5,044 nt of DNA, from assembly GCA_025936195.1 (NCBI GenBank), contig JAICTW010000261.1:1-5044 (forward strand), in the 5' to 3' direction. Source of the stretch: Flavisolibacter sp. GTDB lineage: Bacteria > Bacteroidota > Bacteroidia > Chitinophagales > Chitinophagaceae. The number at the start of each line of letters is the position of its first letter. Position 1 is the first letter of the stretch. The notes beneath the pieces were generated by a model. It did no database searches, was not told the DNA's origin, and saw nothing but the letters and a program-made list of their open reading frames with translations. Both the position numbers and the translations under genes were made by a program. Below, piece by piece: positions 1 to 5,044 of the stretch.

Positions 1-1
1 C

Positions 2-2554
2 TGGGATAAAATCGAAGAGCAGAAAGAAAAAATGGAAAGGTTACGTGCTGCCTGCAATGAGTTCACAAAGTTTCAGCAGTTGATGCGCCGGCGCAACCGT
101 TACGATTTTGATGATATGATCAATTGGGTGATTGATGCCTTTGAGCGAAATGAAAGCATGCTTCGCTGCTACCAGGAGCAGTTTCAATACATACTCGTAG
201 ATGAATATCAGGATACCAGCGGATCTCAAAACAAAATTGTGCAATTGCTGATCAATTATTGGGACAAGCCCAATGTGTTTGTTGTGGGTGATGACGATCA
301 AAGCATTTATCGCTTTCAGGGAGCGAACGTGGAGAACATGCTGCAGTTTGCCGATGGTTATAAAAAAGATCTGCTGACAGTGGTGCTTGTCAACAACTAT
401 CGTTCTACTCAACCCATACTTGATATTTCCAAAACGCTTATTGATGCCAACAATGAGCGGTTGGTAAAACAAATCGAAGGCCTGAGTAAAGAATTAGTTT
501 CCAGCAATGAAACGATCAAAGACCTTGAACACCTTCCCCGCATTTACGAATACGAAACGCAAAGAGATGAAATGATCAGCACTGTATTGCAAATAGAAAT
601 GCTGATCAATTCAGGAGTGCCGGGAAATATGATAGGAGTGATCTATCGTGAGAACAAATACGGAGAAGAGTTCGCCAATTATTTGCGGCTTAAAAAAATT
701 CCTTATTACAGCAAAAGAAACCTGAACGTTCTTGACCAGCCCATCATTCAACAATTGCTGTTGGTATTGAATTACCTCTGTGCTGAACATGATATTCCAT
801 ACAGCGGTGATGAAATGCTTTTTGAAATCCTGCATTTCGAATGGTTGAACATTCCTCCCATTGAAATTGCCAAAGCCAGCATGCAGGTTTCCGAATTAAA
901 ATTCAAAGGACATATCACTTCCTTACGTCAATGGCTGGTAGAAGAAACCTTCAAGCCGCAAACCGAATTGTTTGAAATGGGGCCGCATAAAAAACTAAAG
1001 GAAGCTTGTGGCATCATTGAAGATTTGATTGGTGCTGTAAGTAATGAAACGGTTCAAACTTTATTGGAGAAAATAGTGCGTGAGGCAGGTTTTCTTTCTT
1101 ACATCATGCATCATCCCGATAAAAGCTGGCTGATGCAGTTGCTCTCCGGTTTTTATGATCATGTAAAAGAAGAAACGCGCCGCCATCCTTTGTTGACTTT
1201 GCAGGATTTTATGAATAGAATTGAACTAATGCGTAAGGAGCAATTGATCCTTCCATTGGTTCAGGTAAGCGGGAATGAAAAAGGAGTCAATCTTCTTACT
1301 TGCCATGGTGCAAAAGGATTGGAATTCGATTATGTTTTCTTCGTTGGTAATTCATCCAATTGTTGGGAGAAGAAACGGAAACCCTTCAGCGGATTTTCTT
1401 TTCCCGATACTTTGTTTGCTACACAAGCTAAAGGAAATGATGTGGAAGAATTGAGAAGGTTATTTTATGTAGCATTGACAAGAGCAAAGAAATATTTGTA
1501 CATCTCTTTTGCCAATTATACCAATGAAGGAAAGGCATTGGAGCCTTCCATGTTCATTGCCGAAATTCAACAGGAGCATCAGCTTCCTGCGGAGAAAGTA
1601 ACCATTGAACAAGAGATCACCACTCAATTCAGTGTTTTGCAATTTGAAAAATTATTGGCGCCTGAAGTGCAGCATTTGGATGATGACCTGGTGGACAGAA
1701 TTGTAAATGGCTTTGTGATGAGTGCAACGGCATTAAACAGTTATTTGCGTTGTCCTCTTGGATTTTATTATCAAAACATCATTCGCATTCCATCGCCAAA
1801 AAACGAAGCAGCGGAATTTGGTTCTGCCATTCACCACGCATTGGAGCAGTTATTTGTAAAAATGCGCAAGAATAACAATGTATTTCCGCCTGTTGATGAT
1901 CTGTTGAATGATTTTACCTGGTTCATGCGCCGTCATCGCGAAAGCTTTACAAAGGAACAATTCACTAGAAGAATGGAATATGGAATTGATATTCTTACCA
2001 ACTACTATAACAGTTATGTTACCAAATGGAACAAGATCGTAACGATTGAAATAAATATCCGCAATGTGATGCTGGATGAAATCCCGTTGAAGGGAAAGAT
2101 TGATAAAATAGAATTCGATGGAAAGAATGCAACTGTGATTGATTACAAAACCGGAGATCCTGAAAAATGTGCTGATAAATTAGCAAGGCCGGGAAGTAAA
2201 GAGCAGAACGGCGGCGACTATTGGCGGCAGGCCATCTTTTATAAGCTGCTGATTGATCTCAATCCAAAAGACTGGAATGTTGCTGCGGTGGAGTTTGATT
2301 TCATAGAACCTGACAAGAAAAAAAATTACCAGCGAAAAAGAGTTGATATTTCTTCCATTGATCTTGATTTGGTAAAAGAACAGATCAAAGATGTGTGGAT
2401 GAAAATTCAACGCAAAGATTTTTATACCGGTTGCGGAAAGGAGGATTGTCACTGGTGCAATTTTGTAAAAACCAACAAGCTTGCTATTGCTTTACACGAA
2501 TTGAAAGAGGAGGAAGAAGAAAGCAGCAGGAGCTTTTTAAAGATTGTTGAATAA
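2..2554 (+). CDS. UvrD/Rep-family (SF1A) DNA helicase fused to a C-terminal PD-(D/E)XK nuclease, 5'-truncated by the window edge
   Basis: The frame is open back to base 2, so the first ATG (base 32) is probably internal; residues here count from it. Helicase motifs visible are II/Walker B DEYQDT (57-62), III GDDDQSIYRFQGA (86-98), IV NNYRST (121-126), V TCHGAKGLEF (423-432) and VI around YVALTRAK (479-486). Walker A (motif I) must lie upstream. The C-terminal nuclease shows a GxxxH motif (G597, H601), the catalytic set D691...D704-Y-K706 and Q733-x3-Y737. Cys574 plus C801-x4-C806-x2-C809 bracket the nuclease, as do the cysteines that hold a 4Fe-4S cluster in AddB-type nucleases. Inferred role: ATP-driven DNA unwinding coupled to strand cleavage in the cytoplasm, as in AddAB or AdnAB break repair. 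All catalytic residues in view are intact. The physiological role (repair or defence) cannot be told from the sequence. Missing N-terminus is perhaps 150-250 residues, judged from the usual position of motif II. Confidence 0.93.
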   Translation, partial: WDKIEEQKEKMERLRAACNEFTKFQQLMRRRNRYDFDDMINWVIDAFERNESMLRCYQEQFQYILVDEYQDTSGSQNKIVQLLINYWDKPNVFVVGDDDQSIYRFQGANVENMLQFADGYKKDLLTVVLVNNYRSTQPILDISKTLIDANNERLVKQIEGLSKELVSSNETIKDLEHLPRIYEYETQRDEMISTVLQIEMLINSGVPGNMIGVIYRENKYGEEFANYLRLKKIPYYSKRNLNVLDQPIIQQLLLVLNYLCAEHDIPYSGDEMLFEILHFEWLNIPPIEIAKASMQVSELKFKGHITSLRQWLVEETFKPQTELFEMGPHKKLKEACGIIEDLIGAVSNETVQTLLEKIVREAGFLSYIMHHPDKSWLMQLLSGFYDHVKEETRRHPLLTLQDFMNRIELMRKEQLILPLVQVSGNEKGVNLLTCHGAKGLEFDYVFFVGNSSNCWEKKRKPFSGFSFPDTLFATQAKGNDVEELRRLFYVALTRAKKYLYISFANYTNEGKALEPSMFIAEIQQEHQLPAEKVTIEQEITTQFSVLQFEKLLAPEVQHLDDDLVDRIVNGFVMSATALNSYLRCPLGFYYQNIIRIPSPKNEAAEFGSAIHHALEQLFVKMRKNNNVFPPVDDLLNDFTWFMRRHRESFTKEQFTRRMEYGIDILTNYYNSYVTKWNKIVTIEINIRNVMLDEIPLKGKIDKIEFDGKNATVIDYKTGDPEKCADKLARPGSKEQNGGDYWRQAIFYKLLIDLNPKDWNVAAVEFDFIEPDKKKNYQRKRVDISSIDLDLVKEQIKDVWMKIQRKDFYTGCGKEDCHWCNFVKTNKLAIALHELKEEEEESSRSFLKIVE

Positions 2555-2621
2555 AGTTTTTTATAAAGATGTCAGACGCAAAGCGGCAACAGTTGTAAAA
2601 ATCCGTTCGTCCGGCTGCCAA

Positions 2622-2655
2622 TTGCCTAATTCAAACGCTCAAACCTTTATCTTCG
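2622..2655 (+). promoter_or_regulatory. Probable Bacteroidota-type promoter for pyrH
   Basis: TATCTTCG at 2648-2655 matches the Bacteroidota -7 consensus TAnnTTTG at all but one position. A TTG at 2622-2624 could be the -33 element, with a 23-base spacer that is at the long end of the usual range. Transcription would begin near 2660, giving a leader of only about 15 bases before the ATG at 2676, with no Shine-Dalgarno sequence; both fit this phylum. The rest of the 2555-2675 gap shows no convincing terminator: there is no GC-rich stem followed by a T run after the helicase stop. Confidence 0.5.
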
Positions 2656-2675
2656 CAGCGCTTTAATTTTTGATT

Positions 2676-3389
2676 ATGCTGCCTAAGTACAAACGTATTC
2701 TTCTGAAACTTTCCGGTGAATCTTTAATGGGTGATAAAAGTTTTGGCTTCGACACCGATGTGCTGAGCCAATATGCACAGGACATAAAATCCATTACAGA
2801 ACTGGGTGTTCAGGTGGCGGTTGTAATTGGCGGCGGCAATATTTACCGCGGCATGAATGAAGCCGAAACCGGAATTGAAAGAGCTCACGGCGATTACATG
2901 GGAATGCTGGCAACAGTGATCAACGGAATGGCTTTGCAGGCAGCACTGGAAAAAGTGGGCGTGTACACCCGTTTGCAAAGTGCCATTAAGATGGAACAGA
3001 TTGCCGAACCTTACATTCGCAGAAGGGCCATTCGTCACGTGGAAAAAGGCCGTGTGGTAATCTTTGGCGCAGGCACGGGCAATCCTTATTTTACAACCGA
3101 CACGGCAGGTTCTTTAAGAGCAATTGAAATAAAAGCGGATATCATTATGAAGGGAACCCGCGTTGATGGTATCTATACTGCCGATCCCGAGAAAGATCCA
3201 ACTGCTACAAAATTCAATGTTATCACTTTCCAGGAATGTATTTCGCGAAAGCTGAATGTAATGGACATGACGGCTTTCACGCTTTGCATGGAAAACGAAT
3301 TACCAATCGTTGTTTTTGATATGAATAAGCCCGGCAATTTACGCAGAGTAGTGACCGGCGAAAAAGTGGGTACACTGGTAAGGGTGTAA
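2676..3389 (+). CDS. pyrH: UMP kinase (uridylate kinase), PyrH
   Basis: Phosphorylates UMP to UDP with ATP, a cytoplasmic and usually essential step of pyrimidine nucleotide synthesis; bacterial enzymes are hexamers of the amino-acid-kinase fold, activated by GTP and inhibited by UTP. The 237 residues match the family length. Visible motifs are KLSGES (11-16, ATP site), a GTP-loop-like segment ending SFGFD (22-26), GGGN with downstream R58 (52-58), HGD (71-73, UMP-contacting Asp73), [12 protein letters not shown] (133-144, UMP/phosphate binding), and DMTAFTLC (197-204). The start is ATG 2676, because family members begin a few residues before the conserved [10 protein letters not shown] stretch; an in-frame TTG at 2670 would add only two residues and is less likely. 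It has its own promoter-like element. The usual bacterial partner frr (ribosome recycling factor) is not next downstream. No broken motif is seen. Confidence 0.98.
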   Translation: MLPKYKRILLKLSGESLMGDKSFGFDTDVLSQYAQDIKSITELGVQVAVVIGGGNIYRGMNEAETGIERAHGDYMGMLATVINGMALQAALEKVGVYTRLQSAIKMEQIAEPYIRRRAIRHVEKGRVVIFGAGTGNPYFTTDTAGSLRAIEIKADIIMKGTRVDGIYTADPEKDPTATKFNVITFQECISRKLNVMDMTAFTLCMENELPIVVFDMNKPGNLRRVVTGEKVGTLVRV

Positions 3390-3408
3390 TTCGTTATTTT
3401 ACGATTAC
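3386..3408 (+). other. Small AT-rich hairpin overlapping the pyrH stop codon
   Basis: GTAAT (3386-3390) pairs with ATTAC (3404-3408), and CGT (3392-3394) pairs with ACG (3401-3403), leaving one bulged T and a TATTTT loop: eight base pairs in all. It includes the pyrH TAA. It is followed by an A-rich run, not a T run, so on the plus strand it is not a standard intrinsic terminator. It may protect the pyrH 3' end or be chance. Confidence 0.3.
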
Positions 3409-3426
3409 GCATATCAAAAAAAATAC

Positions 3427-3434
3427 TTAGTTTG
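3427..3434 (+). promoter_or_regulatory. Weak -7-like element before the coiled-coil gene
   Basis: TTAGTTTG differs from TAnnTTTG at one position and lies 29 bases before the ATG at 3464, a distance typical of Bacteroidota promoters. No clear TTG-type -33 element sits about 20 bases upstream, so this is tentative; the gene could also be read through from pyrH. Confidence 0.3.
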
Positions 3435-3463
3435 TCCTCCTAAAACTTACTGGGCTAAACTGC

Positions 3464-4408
3464 ATGACCACTATTGCAATTAATCTCACCTTAATAGAAT
3501 TTATAGTGCTGCCACTGGTGGTAGTTATATTTGCTGCCACTCTTTATTTTTTTATTAAGAGCCAGCAATCTTTAAAGGAAACCTTACAAAAAGTAAGAAG
3601 AACGGTAACCACTGACACCAAAAAGGAAAAGCAGAAAACCAGTAAGCGTACGAGTGTGGTAGAACTGGAAGAACAGTTTGCCAAATTGCGCTATGAAGCG
3701 TCTGTTCCAAAGCAGGAGAAAACGGAAGCGATTGCCAGAAAAGTTTTTATAAAAGATGAGAATGCAGTTTTTAATTTAAAAAACACCATTGCCGAGCAGC
3801 AACGGATGCTCGACAGCTATTTGCAAAAAGTAGAAGAGTTGGAAACAGAAGGAAGAGAAGAGTTGAACACCAAAATCGAAGAGCTGGAAAAAAAGGTAGA
3901 TGAACTTTCTGGTGTGATAGAAGAGAAAGAAGAAGAGATTAAAGAGTTAAGCAAGGAGGCTGCTGCAGGACACAGAATGGCGACTAAAATAGAAGAAGTA
4001 TATCGTGAATTTGATCAGTTGCAAACCAAAATGGAGACGTTGGAAAAACAGGCGGGCCGTGCCAATAGTCTTTTAATTGAACTGGAAGACGCCAAATATT
4101 CCTACGAACAAATCCACACAGAATTATTAAGAAAGCAGGACAAACTGGAAGAAATAATGGACGAGAACCAACGCATGCGGCATGACATGAATGAGTTGGA
4201 AGACAAACTTTCTGAAGCCAATCTGCAGCGGCAACAATTACACAAGAAGGTTCAATTTCTTACTGATTTGAACAACGATATGCAAAGCATTTCCGACACC
4301 AACAAAAAACTTCAAACCGAATTACGCCGCATTGGCGAACTGGAAAGCATGCTGAATATGATGGCCGAAGAAAGAGACTTCCTTCTTCGCAAAAAAATGG
4401 GCAGGTAG
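3464..4408 (+). CDS. Membrane-anchored coiled-coil protein of unknown function
   Basis: I do not recognise this 314-residue protein. Residues about 10-31 form one hydrophobic segment (from LIEFIVLPLVV to LYFFI), followed at once by Lys/Arg-rich sequence (K32, K38, R45, R46, K53-K62), which predicts a membrane anchor with the C-terminus in the cytoplasm. A charged linker to about 100 leads into a long Glu/Lys/Leu-rich helix with heptad-like spacing, roughly 100-165 and 175-310, with a possible break near AAAGH (166-170). There are no cysteines, no enzyme motif and no lipobox. The layout resembles the N-terminal half of RmuC or scaffolds such as EzrA, but no RmuC nuclease domain follows and no homology is claimed. 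A structural, envelope or division-linked role is only a guess. ATG 3464 is the sole sensible start, placing the anchor at the N-terminus; no Shine-Dalgarno precedes it. It lies 74 bases after pyrH and 32 before pdxH. Confidence 0.9.
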   Translation: MTTIAINLTLIEFIVLPLVVVIFAATLYFFIKSQQSLKETLQKVRRTVTTDTKKEKQKTSKRTSVVELEEQFAKLRYEASVPKQEKTEAIARKVFIKDENAVFNLKNTIAEQQRMLDSYLQKVEELETEGREELNTKIEELEKKVDELSGVIEEKEEEIKELSKEAAAGHRMATKIEEVYREFDQLQTKMETLEKQAGRANSLLIELEDAKYSYEQIHTELLRKQDKLEEIMDENQRMRHDMNELEDKLSEANLQRQQLHKKVQFLTDLNNDMQSISDTNKKLQTELRRIGELESMLNMMAEERDFLLRKKMGR

Positions 4409-4413
4409 TGCTG

Positions 4414-4421
4414 TAACTTTG
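4414..4421 (+). promoter_or_regulatory. Probable -7 element of the pdxH promoter
   Basis: TAACTTTG is a perfect match to the Bacteroidota -7 consensus TAnnTTTG, placed just after the stop of the coiled-coil gene (4406-4408). Transcription would start near 4425, leaving a leader of about 16 bases before the ATG. The -33 element is not evident; it would lie inside the upstream coding end, where TTCG at 4386-4389 is a poor candidate. Confidence 0.55.
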
Positions 4422-4429
4422 CGCTTCTT

Positions 4430-4439
4430 AAACCGGTTT
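4430..4439. repeat. Perfect 10-base palindrome in the pdxH leader
   Basis: AAACCGGTTT reads the same on both strands and ends one base before the pdxH ATG, just after the predicted transcription start. The position would suit an operator or a translation-blocking site, but ten bases is short and chance is a real possibility. Confidence 0.4.
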
Positions 4440-4440
4440 T

Positions 4441-5044
4441 ATGAATGCTTCAATTGCGGACCTTCGCAAGGATTACTCCTCTCAAAGTTTATTGGAAACA
4501 GATGTAGCCTCCGATCCTTTTAGTCAGTTTCAGAAATGGTGGACAGAGTCTATTAATAGTCATATTGAGGAACCCAATGCAATGACGGTTGCTACTGCAT
4601 CAAGCGATGGAATGCCTGCAGCAAGAATTCTATTGTTGAAAGGTTTCGATGAAAATGGCTTTGTTTTTTTCACCAATTATAAAAGTTATAAGGCCATGCA
4701 TCTGGAGGAAAATCCAAAAGCATGTTTGGTTTTTTTTTGGAAGGAATTGGAAAGGCAAGTGCGGATAACCGGTTTGGTGAAAAGGACCTCTGAAAAAGAA
4801 AGTGATGAGTACTTTTTATCGCGTCCTGTTGGCAGCCAGATTGGCGCCTGGGCCTCACCGCAAAGTCAGTTAATTGAAAGCCGTGAATGGTTGCAGCAAC
4901 GTTTTTCGAAACTGACAGAGGAGTATAAAGAAAAGGAATTAAAGCGTCCACCACACTGGGGTGGTTATATAGTAACACCGGTAATCGTTGAATTCTGGCA
5001 GGGAAGACCCAGCCGTTTGCACGACCGCATTCAATATAGTTTGA
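4441..5044 (+). CDS. pdxH: Pyridoxamine/pyridoxine 5'-phosphate oxidase, 3'-truncated by the window edge
   Basis: FMN-dependent cytoplasmic enzyme that oxidises pyridoxamine or pyridoxine 5'-phosphate to pyridoxal 5'-phosphate with O2, in the last step of synthesis or salvage of vitamin B6 cofactor. The 201 codons in view line up with E. coli PdxH with an almost constant five-residue offset: substrate-site R9 and Y12 in LRKDY, R62-x4-K67 (RILLLK, FMN/substrate), F77-T78, K84, ERQV (104-107), Y124, R128 and S132 in the segment ending SQIGAW (132-137), FWQG (185-188), and the signature RLHDR (192-196), whose R192 and H194 correspond to the active-site Arg197 and His199. The family is about 215 residues, so only some 12-15 C-terminal residues are lost beyond the window. 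ATG 4441 is chosen because it puts the N-terminal LRKDY at the family position. No stop occurs in view. A perfect -7 element precedes it, suggesting its own promoter. Confidence 0.97.
   Translation, partial: MNASIADLRKDYSSQSLLETDVASDPFSQFQKWWTESINSHIEEPNAMTVATASSDGMPAARILLLKGFDENGFVFFTNYKSYKAMHLEENPKACLVFFWKELERQVRITGLVKRTSEKESDEYFLSRPVGSQIGAWASPQSQLIESREWLQQRFSKLTEEYKEKELKRPPHWGGYIVTPVIVEFWQGRPSRLHDRIQYSL

Noticed and set aside
41..472. Minus-strand open frame of 143 codons
   Set aside because: It is antisense to helicase motifs II-IV and has no recognisable features; it is a shadow of the helicase gene.
2534..2570. Near-direct repeat TTTTTAAAGAT / TTTTTATAAAGAT across the helicase stop codon
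   Set aside because: Low-complexity AT-rich sequence with only two imperfect copies; easily due to chance.
2569..2598. Tiny open frame MSDAKRQQL followed by a stop, in the gap before pyrH
   Set aside because: Nine codons with no ribosome binding site, no attenuator-like structure after it, and it lies upstream of the predicted pyrH promoter, so it would not be on that transcript.
2585..2626. Possible terminator stem GGCAA / TTGCC after the helicase gene
   Set aside because: Only five base pairs across a loop of more than 30 bases and no following T run.
2670..2675. Upstream TTG start for pyrH
   Set aside because: It adds only two residues, and the ATG at 2676 fits family N-termini and is the stronger initiation codon.
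2724..3038. Minus-strand open frame of 104 codons
   Set aside because: Antisense to the conserved core of pyrH, with no promoter or recognisable domain.
3464..4408. RmuC identity for the coiled-coil protein
   Set aside because: It shares the N-terminal anchor plus coiled-coil layout, but the C-terminal nuclease-like domain of RmuC is absent and the protein ends within the coiled coil.
4670..4978. Minus-strand open frame of 102 codons
   Set aside because: It lies wholly inside pdxH, whose plus-strand frame has unmistakable family motifs; the antisense translation shows no recognisable domain.

Overview
The window carries four plus-strand protein genes packed closely together, two of them cut by the window edges. 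It looks like ordinary chromosomal DNA of a member of the Bacteroidota, plausibly a Chitinophagaceae-like lineage. The reasons are AT-leaning base use, no Shine-Dalgarno sequence before any of the three visible starts, very short leaders, and TAnnTTTG-like -7 elements just upstream of the genes. The lineage is inferred from these habits and from the feel of the proteins, not from a database search.

Layout: (1) 2-2554, the C-terminal part of a large UvrD/Rep-type helicase fused to a PD-(D/E)XK nuclease with a probable iron-sulfur 'staple'; its start and Walker A lie upstream. (2) 2555-2675, a 121-base gap with the likely pyrH promoter. (3) 2676-3389, pyrH, UMP kinase. (4) 3390-3463, a 74-base gap with a small hairpin and a weak promoter-like element. 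(5) 3464-4408, a 314-residue protein with one N-terminal membrane segment and a long coiled coil, function unknown. (6) 4409-4440, a 32-base gap with a perfect TAnnTTTG element and a 10-base palindrome. (7) 4441 to the right edge, pdxH, pyridoxamine/pyridoxine 5'-phosphate oxidase, lacking only its last few residues. No gene-free stretch exceeds 300 bases.

The genes serve separate jobs: DNA end processing or repair, pyrimidine nucleotide synthesis, an unknown envelope-associated role, and vitamin B6 cofactor synthesis. Because a promoter-like element precedes each of the last three, they read as neighbouring genes more than as one pathway operon. I see no RNA gene, mobile element, CRISPR array, integrase or attachment site. 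The least-described parts are the coiled-coil membrane protein and the single-chain helicase-nuclease; neither amounts to clear evidence of a new system.
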